DNA from: Prunus persica
Taxonomy: Eukaryota; Streptophyta; Magnoliopsida; Rosales; Rosaceae
Length of the DNA stretch: 64,000 nucleotides
Direction of reading: 5' to 3'
Assembly (NCBI RefSeq): GCF_000346465.2
Contig: NC_034009.1
Location: forward strand, 25,899,983-25,963,982
In this document: one piece after another, positions 1-12,721 of the stretch
How the letters are laid out: each line of letters begins with the position of its first letter
Numbering within the stretch: position 1 is the first letter of the stretch
Program-made: the position numbers and the translations under genes
Notes under the pieces: generated by a model
Database searches by the model: none
What the model was told of the DNA's origin: nothing
The model's input: the letters and a program-made list of their open reading frames with translations, nothing else

Positions 1-39
1 CAAAAAAAAAAATTGGTAGTCTTTAATTTTTAAGTTGTT

Positions 40-102
40 GTAGTCTTTAATTTTTAAATAGTAGTTTAATTAATTTAAACAATACATAGTAGTGGAATGT
101 AT
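40..102. repeat. 63-bp direct repeat, copy A
   Basis: This AT-rich 63-bp sequence recurs at 901-963 with a single mismatch. The DNA between the copies begins with a G/C-rich stretch resembling the ends of hAT-type non-autonomous elements (GGGATGGCAATGGGTCGGG at about 107). The pair looks like a local duplication or the flanks of an insertion. No coding content is seen. Confidence 0.7.
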
Positions 103-660
103 GTGGGGATGGCAATGGGTCGGGTAGGGATAAGGTATGACAATACCATCCCCGTCCCCGCTCTCCATCCCAGCCCTCGTCCCTGAACCCATCCTCGTTT
201 AATAGGTTTCGGGGAATCCCCGTCCCCGTCCCCATTGGGAAACTATCACCCATATCCGCCCAGAATCCCCCTTTTTTTTTGCATAAAAAATATTTATCAT
301 ACATTTTAACATTAAGTTTCATATTAAATTATCATTCAACATATCCAAATTAACTATAAAGTTCAACTCAACTATTCAAAATCACATCAATATGAAGTTC
401 CAGAGAAGATTAGGAAGAATTAGGAGAGGTGGTTAAACATAAATATTATAATTATATATTTATTTATTTAAATATAAACATATATATTTTCGGGTCGAGT
501 TTGGGGATGGGGACGCCAATACCATCCCCTCTTCATACTCGTCAGGAATTTTTCAAGTTTGGGGATCTCCGTACCCGATACCAGTTTGGCCCCGAAATCT
601 CCTCCCATTAAGGTCGGGGACCTGACGGGTCATGGACAACAAAAAATGAAGCCAAATTTT
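103..660. mobile_element. Possible decayed hAT-like non-autonomous element
   Basis: The stretch opens with GGGGATGGCAATGGGTCGGG and contains several related GGGGATGGGG and CCCCGTCCCC blocks at both ends (about 107-250 and 490-640), a pattern common at the ends of plant hAT-like elements. I cannot define clean terminal inverted repeats or a target duplication, so the boundaries are approximate. Short reading frames here are low-quality and not supported as genes. Confidence 0.35.
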
Positions 661-900
661 GAGGGCCACTACATTTAGCCCTTTTGCTGTTTTTCCATGC
701 CACATGTAGCTTAGCTCTATACCATGTCAAACTTTTTCTGGGCCCAACACGTGTGCTATTTAACACGAGGAAGATTCATGCATGGGCATGCTTATGCACA
801 CAGTTCGTGCAACTGGAAATTAATGGACAGATGAAAGGTGCGCTGATGTCAGCTAGCAGTTACCTTTTTTTCTTTTAATGTTTTACATGTTTTAAAATTT

Positions 901-963
901 GTAGTCTTTAATTTTTAAATAGTAGTTTAATTAATTTAAACAATACATAGTAGCGGAATGTAT
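901..963. repeat. 63-bp direct repeat, copy B
   Basis: Second copy of the repeat at 40-102; 62 of 63 positions are identical by eye. Confidence 0.7.
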
Positions 964-1304
964 AAGTGTTGTACTATATTTTTAAAAAATAATAATAATA
1001 AAATATAAAGAGTCCTAAAATATAGCCATGTGTGGCTGAAGATGAAAAATTTTAGTCATACATTATTTTTAAAAAAATTAATATTTTAAAAGGCTAAATT
1101 GTAGCACAAGTTAGCTCTCATGACTGAAAATAACCTTAATTTCCTTTGTTTTGATTTCCCAAGGGATACAATAACGAACTCAAATAGGAAAAACAACAAA
1201 TAACCCATTAGGTCTCTCTTCGTCACTTCATGTATGTGACTACATGTCCTCTCATATTTATTTTCAAATCCTTCTGCTCTCTAAGCTTCCCACGCGTGCC
1301 CATC

Positions 1305-1351
<47 letters not shown>

Positions 1352-1940
1352 TTGCAGCACATCTGACATCTGTAAAATGTTCCACCTTTTTGACATTCTG
1401 CAGAGGTAGGGATCTCATAGGCTGAAGTGTTTCAAAAATATCGTGAAAATTTAAATGCATGTGAAGGATAAACGCATTTTCTGAATTTCCAAATTGCCAT
1501 TCACTCACAATCCCCATTTTTCTTAATAGAACAAAAAAGGAGGAAGAAGAAATGGACAAACAATTAGGTTAGGGTTTCAAGAAAAAAGAGTCTAATAACA
1601 AGCAGACAGAACAGACGTGTTGATACCGGTCTCTTCCAAAGATCTCCTCAATATCCAGTTTTATGGCTCCCTAAATCCTACTACGAAAGCCAAGTTTTGT
1701 ATTTCAAGAGACTTTATTTTCATGCCTTAAATTTTTTTTAATAGGAAATTTGAAAGCTGAATCACAATTTTATCGTTCGTCTGGGCCGTTTTGCATTATG
1801 TTGTTTTAATTTTCATAATCAGTACTTACAGTTAATTGACAATTACAATGCATGACAAACCAGGATTAGTGTCAACATGTTGCTCTCGTGCAAAGGCTAT
1901 TCGTCCTACACTCGTGTCATATTATATTGTGGTTTTTTTA
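964..1940. other. Intergenic, no gene seen
   Basis: AT-rich intergenic DNA. The only structured feature is a (CT)n array at 1312-1348. No long open frame and no recognisable protein family on either strand. Confidence 0.6.
1312..1348. repeat. (CT)n microsatellite
   Basis: Uninterrupted CT dinucleotide array, about 18 units. Confidence 0.95.
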
Positions 1941-1942
1941 GA

Positions 1943-2140
1943 GCATTTGCAATGGTGAAGGTCATTTTAAGTTTATTTCAATAAATTGAACTTTTGACTT
2001 GCAATTACATCTATTGTAATGAACTAAATCGTACCATTGCAAGTGATATTTGAATATTTTAGTTCAATTTCTTACAATAAAATTGCATTAATTCAAAACA
2101 TAGCTATTGAATTGTACCATTGTAAGTAAAATTGCAGTTT
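1943..2140. mobile_element. Decayed MITE-like sequence
   Basis: Starts with GAGCATTTGCAATGGT and carries two inverted, degenerate partners (ACCATTGCAAGTGATATT near 2033 and ACCATTGTAAGTAAAATTGC near 2115). Such paired 'gagcatttgcaatgg' ends are typical of short plant DNA-transposon derivatives. Boundaries are uncertain. Confidence 0.35.
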
Positions 2141-2351
2141 AATTTTCTTTTTAAACAAATAATATATATGCCAAAATAATATTGAAAAAAGGGAATAATT
2201 TCATTTTTCATGTGGTGGTTTACGCCTTGGGGCCAATTGACCTTGTTCCCTTGTGCATCCGTCACTGATGTTAAAACATTGGTAAGTGAATGAAGTGGCT
2301 CATCGTTTGGTTCGGAACACATTGTTTGGAATGGTTTATTCATTTAAAAAG

Positions 2352-2555
2352 GGTTATATTTGGGTACTTTTACCACATTTTCACCATATTTGGCAGATGA
2401 AGTTGATAGCCACGTCAATTAAAAAACGTCAACAAATCATAAATAAAAAAAGAAAATGTTAAATTAATTTTAATTAATGTTGTTATCCACCTCATCTGCC
2501 ACATAAGATGATATGAGAATATAGTATACAATTGTGGTAAGAGTATAATTATTCT
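2352..2555. mobile_element. MITE-like inverted-repeat element
   Basis: The two ends are imperfect inverted repeats: the left part runs ACTTTTACCACA to GGCAGATGA and the right part mirrors it with CATCTGCC to TGTGGTAAGAGT. The interior is AT-rich and non-coding. It abuts the Harbinger-type element that follows. Confidence 0.45.
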
Positions 2556-2564
2556 TTGGGGTTA

Positions 2565-3297
2565 GGCCATCTCCAACTTATGAGGTCAAACACAAAATAT
2601 CTCAAATTTTAGCCCAATTCCTCTTCCAACCCAAGAAAAGTAAGGGGCTAAAATTTGAAAAAACCCAAACTTGGGGCCAAATACCAATCCAGCTATTGCC
2701 TGGACATGATTTTTTTTTTTTTGTGGAGCCCACTCGCAGCCCATGTGCAGGAAGGACAAATGGGGCCCGCCGTTACTATGCTTCAGAATATCTCTCGCCA
2801 CATGTCAGCTACTGGTGATGTTGTCGTTCAATCTAAGACAGCACTGATAGCACCCAAATCAACGATTCATATTATATCAAAGCTATTTTAACGGTAAAAA
2901 GAAATATCCAACGGCTGAAATTTAAATCTAATGGTTAAAATAATATTTTTAATTAATCTAAATCATATCAAACTCCAAAACTCACTCCAAACTCTATAAA
3001 TACCCAGCTATTTCTCAAATAATCTACCAAAAGTTATATATGTGGATTTTCAATTTTTTAGGTCAAATTATTCAAAAAATTAAATTGTGAAGTTATTTAA
3101 AAAGATTAAATGAAGAAAAGTTATCCACCCAAAAAAAAAATACTTAAAATATTTTTAAATAATTTAATACAGTTGCATACTTAAAATTTGAGTCTAAAAG
3201 GTTAGGGAAAAAACAGTTTAAGTCCCGGCAAAACTCAAATAAATATTTTTTAGATAGAAAAAATTTGGATTTAGCCCCAAATGGATTGGAGAAGGCC
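2565..3297. mobile_element. PIF/Harbinger-type non-autonomous element
   Basis: The element starts GGCCATCTCCAAC and ends in the inverted partner TTGGAGAAGGCC, with TTA on both sides (2562-2564 and 3298-3300) as a 3-bp target duplication. A TTA/TAA duplication with GGCCATCTCC-type termini is characteristic of Tourist/Harbinger MITEs. At 733 bp it has no transposase frame. The short open frames inside overlap on both strands and look spurious. Confidence 0.7.
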
Positions 3298-3300
3298 TTA

Positions 3301-4279
3301 GGTGTCTTATGGCCCCACATGATTAATGAAGCTCAAAATTTCCTTTTAAAATAAAGATTATGTTTGTGAGTAATTGTCATATTAATGGTATTAAGGGAAA
3401 AAAAATGTCCAAACCAAAAAGGATATTAATAGCACGCGTTGCACATTATACTAAATACTGACGCGCAAAACTGGGATCATATTTGTTCAGGTTTTTTAAG
3501 TGGAGGAGGAGGTACATAATTAACAAGCATTGTATTGTTATTGTATATAGATTAGATAGATAGATAGATAGGGCTGCAGAGTTTGCCTGGACATTTTTGG
3601 ATGTCGACGAGGTAGGGCACTGAAAGTGGTACGAAACAGACACCCAACCAAGACCAAGGCTCAAGGGGAAAAAAGTAAACAGAATTTATGCAACTCTTGA
3701 TCAATTTCCCAATGGCTCTGGTTAGGGTTTGGAATGTTTGCTCATCATACTCATGTATGGTCATCAATCAGGTCATGACTCATGCTCATGGGTAAATATT
3801 ACGAAACTAATTGCAGGATACAGTGTTTTTGATTGGTGACTAATCTATTTCCAAGACATATTTTGTACGTTCTGTAACTCTACTGCTTTTATCTAACAGC
3901 CAGTTTCACAACTTTTTTATAAATACATGTTCTTGATTTAATTAACCATTATGTAATAACTCTCAGGTAATTAACATTTACCCAAAACCAAAAAGAACTC
4001 TAGAAAGAAAAGTAATGGTGCTCTTGCAAATTACTGGTAAGTTGGGTCATTGGTAATTTACCAGGTTGCATATTTACAGGTGTGTATGGCTATATGCTAT
4101 AATAACACTCCGAACCCCAGGGACCCCACCTCGGCAGAGAGCTATCTCGGTAGTAAAACCCGTAAAAGCAAATCTGTGTGATCTGCCAAAAAGGAATTGG
4201 ATGGGGATATGCTCATGTACGAAGTATTAAGTACCAACCCAGATTTTAATGAGAAAGGCAAAGGCGTATCCCCCCATCC

Positions 4280-4323
<44 letters not shown>

Positions 4324-5767
4324 GATCTGTTGCTGTGTTTCTTCTGATCTCTCTCCCAGAACCGTTAAAAGCTGTAGCCCATGTCATTCTTTATTTTATT
4401 ATCAGGGCACATTGTTTCCTTTTCTGGGAGTGGGAGGGCAGGGCAGGGCAGTGGCAGGGGGTGGTTGGTTGTGTTGTTTTCTTTCTAACCTATTGGAATT
4501 TATGCTTCCCAATAATTCTGTGGCATGCATCGATCATTATTGATCCCATTGATATTATGTGCATGTTTTGATGTTTATGTTGATGCCCCCACCCGAATTC
4601 AAGTATCAAGAGTGGTGTAAATTTCCATATATGTAACCCATGCATATATTATATTTATATCCAAGTTGTTTTCAAATCACAAAACTCTATTCAATTTTCC
4701 CTTTAAATGTTAGTCTAATTTAGATCATCGCTTGAGTCGAAATAAAATGCACAGTTAGGTTTTAATTTTATTGCGCCCATAGGAAATATTCTGATGCGCC
4801 TTGGCAAGTGGAAATTCTTGTGAATAAAATTTAAGATTTTTAGGAGAATGAGCCTTGGCAAGTAGAAATGTGTGGAATTAAAAGGAGTAGAAGAATGAGG
4901 AGGACAAGATGCGCATGAGATATATCCATCAAGCTCAATGAATTTCAAGACATTCCTTACAACTACTACAAGTCTACAACCAACCAAACCAACAAATCTT
5001 CATTCTTGAGAAGCTCAATGAATTAAACATTAACATTATTATAGTAATATTTTGACATTCCATAGAAGGAAAGGAAGGAAGGAAGAAAGGAAGAAAGGGG
5101 AGGGCCATAAAGTCTCTGGGCTTCTCATTTCCCATCCAACGACTGCCAAAAAATCTGGTTACCTCTTGATTCTATTGCCCTCTGAGACTGACAGCCTTCG
5201 ATCTCCTTGTCGTTAAAATCTTGGCTGCTCATCTCTTTTTCTGGTTTGGCGTCTCCGCCTTAATTGAAACCCTTCACCGTCGTTTACTCGTTCTCAGTCT
5301 CTCTCTTTCTCCCTCTCATTTATATTATTATTTAATAATATTTTGGGTCGGTCAGTTTTCATATTCATGAATCATGACCACAAGTGCAAATAATAATATA
5401 TAAATATATATATATATATATAGAAAAATATTTTAATGACTTACCCTGAAATGACCGTCTAAAGCAAAGGGATCCACTCAGATTTTTATGAGCATTGCAT
5501 GAGATACTGAGATGAATGATCTTTGCTTGTGAAGTGAGATCATATTGACATGAACGTCATTGTAGACATGGATATGTTCATACTGTCATTCCAGTGACAT
5601 ATATTCATGATGGACAACTTTTTCTTTTCTTTCTTTCATTCAAATAAAAAGGAACAATTTTTTTGCTTTTTTCTTTTTCATTTCACAAAAATACAGACGG
5701 AAAAAGTTTTACCAGCTCTGCACAGTTAGTAGTTACTTACAAAGGACAGATAACTAACTTTACCTTA
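3301..5767. other. Intergenic, microsatellites only
   Basis: AT-rich DNA with a short GATA run near 3553, a (GA)n array at 4282-4321, GGAA-rich sequence around 5067-5100 and a TA run near 5400-5420. A pyrimidine-rich stretch at 5100-5320 resembles a plant 5' leader but no coding exon follows in either direction that I can support. Confidence 0.5.
4282..4321. repeat. (GA)n microsatellite
   Basis: Uninterrupted GA array, about 20 units. The open frames that run through it are produced by the repeat itself. Confidence 0.95.
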
Positions 5768-6196
5768 TGGCTTGTTTACTAATCCGTAATTGAATTATGA
5801 AGAATTGAATTGAGGAGGAGTTGGATTGAGGAGAATTAGGTTTCAGATTCCTATTGAAGTTATTTATTAAACCATATGGAATTGGAGTATGAGTGGTACT
5901 AATTACTAAAATGTTCTCGTTTGTTGGGTTAAAGTAGATGATAAATTTTGAATTTTAAAAATTGTGTGAGGATATAATGAGTAAAAAAAGATGAATTTCT
6001 AATACATTAGCTATCCGGGGATTACAATACCACATCTCACCCAAGAATTGAATTCTTTCAAAATCAAGAATTCAATTCCTAATTTTGTGTAGGCCCTACT
6101 TACTTTTTAATTCATTGATGTAAAGTAAACGTAAGAATCCTCAATAGGTGATTACTTTTCAATTCTCATTCCAATTCCTAATTAATAAACACACCA
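5768..6196. mobile_element. Tourist-like MITE with TTA duplication
   Basis: Left end TGGCTTGTTTACTAAT and right end ATTAATAAACACACCA are inverted repeats with two or three mismatches, and TTA flanks the element on both sides (5765-5767 and 6197-6199). The interior holds further mirrored AATTGAATT/AATTCAATT motifs. At 429 bp it has no coding capacity; it is a non-autonomous PIF/Harbinger-like element. Confidence 0.65.
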
Positions 6197-6381
6197 TTAA
6201 TGCAGTGGTTGATAACTCAAGGAGGTTTTGAGATTAAAAAAATCGAACTTATATATATTTGACTTGTTTTAGATTTAGCCGATTATGAATTAACTTACTA
6301 AAGTCTAAAAAAGTCCAATTCTTTATGAATTTAATTGTAAGGCATCAATAAAAATACACATTAAATAGGTACATTTTTGAT

Positions 6382-6893
6382 CAGTCCCGATCTCTTGGAC
6401 CACAGGAGTCCAAGAGATTTGNNNNNNNNNNNNNNNNNNNNNNNNNNNNNNNNNNNNNNNNNNNNNNNNNNNNNNNNNNNNNNNNNNNNNNNNNNNNNNN
6501 NNNNNNNNNNNNNNNNNNNNNGCGTGGGGTAGCCTAATATTTTACCCTTAGACTACTATATGTTTTTAGTTTATCTGGGTTTCGCCAGTTTTTCCAGTAA
6601 TCAAGTTTGGATTACTTCTTATAAAATCAACTATAGTTCATAATTTCTTAGCCTAATCATTCCATAAGGTTGTATCTAATTCAACGTGCAACATTTTCTT
6701 AAAGGGTCATCCCCCCCTCTGACTTTACCGCTCCTGGCCCAAAGCTTATTGGCAATTCACTGTCAGATGTAAATTAAACGGTTCAATCAATCTTAAACAA
6801 TTCTTAAGAAACAATTATGAACCATTTGATTAATATACAACGGTGAGCAACCACAATCTCTTGGACTCCTGTGGTCCAAGAGATCAGGACTGC
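6382..6893. mobile_element. Hairpin-ended MITE (copy 1), contains gap
   Basis: The element begins CAGTCCCGATCTCTTGGAC and ends with the inverted partner TTGGACCACAGGAGTCCAAG followed by AGATCAGGACTGC on the complementary reading. Probable 9-bp target duplication: ATTTTTGAT (6373-6381) against ACTTTTGAT (6894-6902), 8 of 9 matching, which would fit a Mutator-like origin. Each terminus contains its own 29-bp palindrome (6390-6418 and 6856-6884). An N gap lies inside, so true length is unknown. Related copies lie at 14010-14083 and 14092-14275. Confidence 0.65.
6422..6521. other. Assembly gap (100 N)
   Basis: One hundred consecutive N bases; the round number suggests a placeholder of unknown size. 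It starts directly after the left palindromic end of the MITE at 6382, so a hairpin may have stopped sequencing or assembly. Confidence 0.99.
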
Positions 6894-6902
6894 ACTTTTG
6901 AT

Positions 6903-9178
6903 TATGTTGTGGAACATATTTTTCATTTTATAATATGTATTTTTTGGTTGCATTTAATATGTATTTTTTATATATTAAAGTTTATTGGAAATTAGCATTT
7001 AGCCATGAACTCAAAGTCATAGGTCTGATTCCCCCTTCCCCAAATGTTGCTTATATAAAAAGATAAAACTTATTGAAAATTAGTCAATGAAATTATGAAC
7101 TATAGTGATTTATATGATTTAATCTATACTTTATTTCTAGAAAAACTGTAGAAACTAGAAATACAAAAAAAATATATATATTTTAGGTAATAATTTTAGC
7201 TAGCCCACCCGTTTAAAAATTTATGATTTCGCCCTTACTCACATAAAATTTCTGGAAAAATTAAAACTTGCATAAATCTGCATTGTTGAGATCACATATT
7301 ATAATTTATTCATTTTATTCATAAACTTAATATGTATTTGTGCATGATTAGGCACACTTTTTTTTTGGGTACCGTAGGAGAATCATTGCTCTCTTAACTA
7401 GTCTCATATAGAAGAGGCCCCCTATCTATTATTCACAGTGAACATGTGGTGAATGTGACGAATGCATTAATCATACTGTACATTGATTTTGTCATTTTAA
7501 ATAAGCCATTAATTTCCTTCTTTAGGGCTTAATTACTTTGATTACTAGTTACAACGAGGACGGTCCTGAAAGCTGATGCACAAATAGTAAGAATTGGCCC
7601 AATGGGTTCCCCGGCTAAGTCCTGAGGTTAGTTTTGTGTGACAAACGAGTTGTCTAGTGCCCAAAGGTTAGTCCTTCCTTTGCATCATTTCTTTTGGTGT
7701 TCCAGGATATTAACCAAGGTTTAAGCTTAGGAATTAGGATAGAGAGAGTTACATTGGGAAGAAGAACTTTGTACAATAAAAAATAAATATAACTAAGCAT
7801 ATGTGGGTTAATTTTTTTCTTCTGACCCAAATTAGTACAATTTACAAAACAACTTTAGTCTCTATCTCACAACCAACAGACGCTGAAAACCTATGAAAAC
7901 CCTACATGAGACAACTCCATGTGACCCCATTGATCTTTGGTTTTCAAACCCTAAACCCATCACTAATGCAAAACCAGATCGGAGTTGCAAAGATGGAAAT
8001 TTTTTGGTAGCATGCATGAAAGCAATAAAATATTGACAAAAGCCAAAGCGGGAGGAACAAATTCTGAGCGCCGCCAGTGTAATCATTCAGAATGTTAATC
8101 ACAACAAGGGACAGAGAAGGAGAGTTTCTTCTGCAACTCCCTAGAAAAATTTTTGATTAAAAAATAAACGAAAAAGCAAAAAGCAGCAGCAGAAGCCAGA
8201 AGCCAGAAGCCAGAAGCTACTTTATGTGCTTGTCCAAATCTCCAGGCTCTTTCATGGCTTCATTGCATGTTGGATGGAGACGTGTAGATGTTTTCGAAGT
8301 GCCATTTTGAGAAATGGGGGTTTCATTTGTTGTTTTGTTGTTTTGCTTGTTTTAGCGTTTTACAGTTTTTGAGAGAAAAAGAGAGGGTTGAGGTTGAAAA
8401 GAAACCTCCTATTTTTTTACTCCATGTCATTAAAATCTTAACATCTCCATCAGTCATTTCTTACTTCCAACTTTTTCTTCATTGCTCTTGGAAATAGACC
8501 AAGGCTTTTACTCCCCCAATAGTTGCTATGAGCTGGCACATATTTAGCGAACATTATTTTTTTTCGTTCTTAAAATAAAATATCGCTTGTATAAAAATAA
8601 AAATAAAAACCGTTTATTTCCCTTAAAAAAGAAATTGTGGTTGGTTCTTTTATGTGAATATATCTCCAATAAGCAATAACTATTGGATTCAAGTTTCTGC
8701 TCAAAGAAATTAAAACAGTGTCGAGCAGATTTGATACACTTTGGAACAATTAAAGTGGGTGTCCTCCACTTTTCACTTTTTGTTACACCAATATGAATTA
8801 GACAGCAAGCTGTACCAATATATTTATTAACCATTATTTAGTGTTCAAAAAGGCTAAGATCTAATTAATACACAGAGAGAGGACAAATGACCAACTTAAA
8901 ACAGAAAAAAGAAAAAAAAAGAGAAACAATAAAAAAAGAAAAAAAAGAAACAAAGATTGAGAAGATAATCATGGCCCTCCAAGTCAGGGACCGTTGGGCC
9001 AGTAGAAGATCCTAGTCGTTGGAATTTAACTCGAAAATTAAAACAATACCCTGCCTTTTCTTTTCGAATTTTGTGTTGCACCACCATGTCTATAAATTTG
9101 CCTCCATCTCCATGCACGAAAAAACAAAATTAAAAAATCAGTCAATTTCCAGCTCCTCACTTCTCCTCCTTCCTCAGC
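6903..9178. other. Intergenic upstream of the ERF gene
   Basis: AT-rich intergenic DNA and the distal promoter of the ERF gene. I see no coding exon. A CAGAAGC triplication lies near 8190-8218, and A-rich tracts around 8900-8950. The short open frames here have no family resemblance. Confidence 0.5.
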
Positions 9179-9186
9179 TATAAATA
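9179..9186 (+). promoter_or_regulatory. TATA box of the ERF gene
   Basis: TATAAATA lies 78 bp upstream of the ATG at 9264 and is preceded by a pyrimidine-rich stretch; this implies transcription starting near 9210 and a leader of about 50 bases. Confidence 0.65.
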
Positions 9187-9263
9187 CACCCAAACAAACA
9201 CACTGCAATTTCCACCATCACAAACACGCCCATTTCATTTTTCCTTCATACTTCACAAAACAA

Positions 9264-10538
9264 ATGGAAGAGGCATTTAGAAGGCTGAATGGGTTTACCC
9301 GCTCAACCGAACCCGACCCCATCTCTGACCCACCCAGGAAGTCAACCACCGCTACCCCGACCAACAAGCGCATGCTCAGAGACACCACGACAACCGCAGG
9401 CACTGGCACCGGCGGCGGCGCAATGAGATACCGAGGCGTACGACGAAGGCCATGGGGTCGTTACGCTGCCGAGATCCGGGACCCACAGTCCAAAGAGCGG
9501 CGTTGGCTCGGCACCTTCGACACGGCTGAGGAAGCCGCCTGCGCCTACGACTGCGCTGCTCGAGCCATGCGCGGGCTCAAGGCTCGGACCAACTTTGTCT
9601 ACCCGTCTTCCCCTCCTCACGCCGCCGTCAACGACCATCTCCTCCCTCCGTTCAGCTTCCACAAGCAGTCTCAGCCGTGCGTGAAGAGAAGTAACGGCTA
9701 CGGCGCTGGCCACTCTTCGAGTTGGCCGTCTGTAACGCCGTTTACTCAGTACCCAGCAGCTAATAATGATGACGCTGCTGCCTCTCCTTTGAACATGCTC
9801 TTCTTTAGAAACTTCATCAATTCCTCACCAAACCCATCTCCGGTTTATAACCAGTTTCCGTACAATATCAGTGGTGCTTCTTCCTCTTCTTCTTCAGCTG
9901 CTTTGGTCAACACTACCAGCTGTGGTCAACCTCATGAAACCAACATGTCAGCAAGTACTAATTTCAGTTCTACTGGTACTGGCTCATCATCTTCCATGAC
10001 TGTAGCTACTTCCGTTCCTCTCATGGATATTACTACTTCTTCCACAAAACCCACCACCCATGACGATCATTCAGATTTCTTTGCTGTGGAGTCATCTGAT
10101 TCTGGGTTGTTAGAAGAGGTCATTCACCGCTTCTTCCCAAAACCCACCTCCAAGAAGTCAATGGACCCTCCAAAATCAGCTGACTATGGTCGCCATAATA
10201 TGAACAGCATTCCTTCAAGTTCCAGCCAGGCCTCTTTTGTGTCTGCAAATCAAGCTCCTCGCTTTGATGGGCCGACAAAGAATCATCCTCATCAGCATGG
10301 AGGTGTATGCTATAACTTCGAAGAATTGCTGCCACAACCACAGCAGCTTGGAAACAGTTTCAGTGTTGGAATGGATTATCAACCACAAGTATCACAGACG
10401 ACGCAGGCCGTCCCGTTTTACAATGATCACGTGCCAATCAACGTCCAGCTGGGCGGGCAAGATTACTCCATGGTCGATAATAACATGTTCCAGTACCCTG
10501 AGTTCATGGGTGGTTTTGCGGCCAGGGTCCAGAACTGA
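9264..10538 (+). CDS. DRNL: AP2/ERF factor, DRNL/ESR2 type
   Basis: Single-exon gene of 424 residues. An AP2/ERF DNA-binding domain covers residues about 55-111, with [20 protein letters not shown] and [20 protein letters not shown]; the Ala and Asp typical of the ERF class are present. The stretch after the domain, [14 protein letters not shown], and the short C-terminal motif [15 protein letters not shown] (about 278-295) are hallmarks of the ENHANCER OF SHOOT REGENERATION group (DRN/ESR1, DRNL/ESR2/BOL). The N-terminus MEEAFRRL resembles ESR2 more than ESR1. The middle is Ser/Thr/Asn-rich and longer than in Arabidopsis ESR2 (about 306 residues). Family role: nuclear regulator of organ-founder cells, cotyledon and floral organ initiation and shoot regeneration. 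DRNL rather than DRN is inferred from sequence and from gene order. Confidence 0.93.
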   Translation: MEEAFRRLNGFTRSTEPDPISDPPRKSTTATPTNKRMLRDTTTTAGTGTGGGAMRYRGVRRRPWGRYAAEIRDPQSKERRWLGTFDTAEEAACAYDCAARAMRGLKARTNFVYPSSPPHAAVNDHLLPPFSFHKQSQPCVKRSNGYGAGHSSSWPSVTPFTQYPAANNDDAAASPLNMLFFRNFINSSPNPSPVYNQFPYNISGASSSSSSAALVNTTSCGQPHETNMSASTNFSSTGTGSSSSMTVATSVPLMDITTSSTKPTTHDDHSDFFAVESSDSGLLEEVIHRFFPKPTSKKSMDPPKSADYGRHNMNSIPSSSSQASFVSANQAPRFDGPTKNHPHQHGGVCYNFEELLPQPQQLGNSFSVGMDYQPQVSQTTQAVPFYNDHVPINVQLGGQDYSMVDNNMFQYPEFMGGFAARVQN

Positions 10539-12721
10539 AGCCTGAGAGACTGATCTCTCTTGAGTGATGGGCGATGCAAGTTATGCTTTGAAGTTCGATG
10601 AGGTAGCTGAAGCTTAGAGCTAGATAGCTAGAAAGAAAGTATGGATCTAACGAGTTTGCATGTATCTTCCTCTTCTCCTGGACTTAGGGTTTTGTTTTCT
10701 TAGGAAGAAGAGAATGAAAACTATTTACTATGGGTTTTGGTCTTGTTTTGATTAGATTATATATATATATATATATTATATGTTAGAACTTGTTGTCATG
10801 CGCTCATATTTGCTTTTATATTGAGTTTTGAATTGATTTATCCGAAGCGATGAGATGCATTTTCTGAGCTGTGATAATTGCTCACTTGGGTTTAGGAAAT
10901 TACAGTTGACCTTGTAAATCTCATCTTGCAATGCTATGATTGGACTTTTCGGCTCTTATATTCATACCTTGTTTATTTTTAATTATAAAAAGAAGGGGAT
11001 GAGTGATTTTGCATCGCATTCGCGTGTATTGAGAAAACGGGACAGCTCTCTTGCAAATTTTAGGGGAGGGGCATAAATGTCATACAAAGTAGTTTTGTGA
11101 AAACCCTAATAGGGAGGGAGGGTGTGATGAAAGTGAACATCAGGTGGGATTAGAAATTTTGGGGTTGAGCCGAGTCCCGACCACCAGTGCTCAAGTTAAC
11201 TGTAGTTGCTGCGTTAAATAGGCACAGGAAATCATCTAGTTTTTTACTGTACAAGATGTATGTGGTCCTCTCACCATTTAATTTTACAAGAATTATGCTT
11301 CTTTCTTTAGCCTCTACCCTATTGAACTCTGTTTCCTTTTCTACAACAACTCACCTAACCCTCTTACTTTGCCCTCTCCTCCTCCTCTCTGTAGATAATG
11401 CAGTCTCAAATGTTCTCTCACTACACATAAATTGGCATGTCGCTTGGGTTATGTATCGTTTTTTGTTTTTAAATTTTGTGCTCAACAAGATCATACTTCT
11501 TTGAGGCACACACTATCCTCTAACTGTTCCAGAGGAGATGCGACAGGGGTATCCAATTTTTGTGTTCCGGAGATCCAACAAGTACTTAAGTTGAAAAGTC
11601 AGCTTGGGAATTTTGTATCATTTGCTAGATCAAATATGAAATTATGAGATGCATGTGTATGTAGATATATACACACATGTTTGAAATGAAAATAAGAATT
11701 GAACTATAATAATTAAGGCATAACTGACACGTAAGTACAATGAGAGCTTATTGATTTGTCCTAGGCCTACGTGCATGGGATACCTCACTACTAAAGCCTT
11801 ACCCCTCAACTAGGGGCTTAATTAAACGCTTAAGTATGGTTAATAATTGAGATCAATAGAAGATGGACCAGTATTTAGTAGGAGTGTACGTAGAAGGTTG
11901 GACTTATCCGGCACATGAACAGTAACTTGCTCTGTTCATAGGCTATAAGTACTGGTAAGTATTTATCAATATAACCCTTTCTTTGAGCTCCTAATGACTC
12001 CTTTAATAAAGGAGGTTAGCTGCATCTTCATTGAAAGCTTTTGGGGAACTACCATTCAACCAAAGCCTCCCGCTGTGTTTGCCTTTCTAATGTTGACGAT
12101 TTTAACCAATATGGAGAATATTCATTAAGACTATTATAGGAAGCAAAACCGTGCCACTAATCATCTTCTTGTTGCACACCGACTTGCTTTGCATAATGTG
12201 GTGGACAATTTTATTTAATTTGAGGTACTTCCTGATTTTATTCAGGATGCCTTATTATGTGATTCTTTGAGTCGGGGTCAGGCGTTTTGTCCACCCGTTG
12301 TAATTCTTCATTTTATCAATAAAGTTTCCCAAGTTCCATGGAATATGGATGATCACCATAACATCCATTACCTCCACCCCTTATTACTTTTTAACCTATG
12401 CCCTTATTATTGTAATTAGTAGCTATAAATTGTGGGTTAAATACCTCTATTGTAAGCCTATAAATAGGTGCTTATCAAAGATAAATATGATAAGTTGATA
12501 CAAGTTCATAGAGCAAATTCTCTGTATTTCTCTTCCTCTTATTGCTTTCTACAATTCCCCCTAGTTTTATAATAAATATAAATATATACCTATAAAACTG
12601 TAAGTATATTATTTACCAAAATAAAAATAGGTCAGTTACTTTGTAATTGAAATTTTCGTACATTTTTCATAAATTAAAAATAGGTACACAATAATTTATA
12701 AAAAATAAGTACATTGTATAA
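10539..12721. other. ERF 3' region and intergenic DNA
   Basis: Begins with the probable 3' untranslated region of the ERF gene (polyadenylation probably within 10700-10860, after a TA run at about 10760-10776). The rest is AT-rich intergenic DNA; small open frames around 11187-11647 have no recognisable family and are not called. Confidence 0.5.

Noticed and set aside
4142..4543. Overlapping frames on both strands through a GA array
   Set aside because: Open only because the dinucleotide repeat lacks stops.
9342..9713. 123-codon minus-strand frame
   Set aside because: Antisense of the GC-rich AP2 domain region of the ERF gene.
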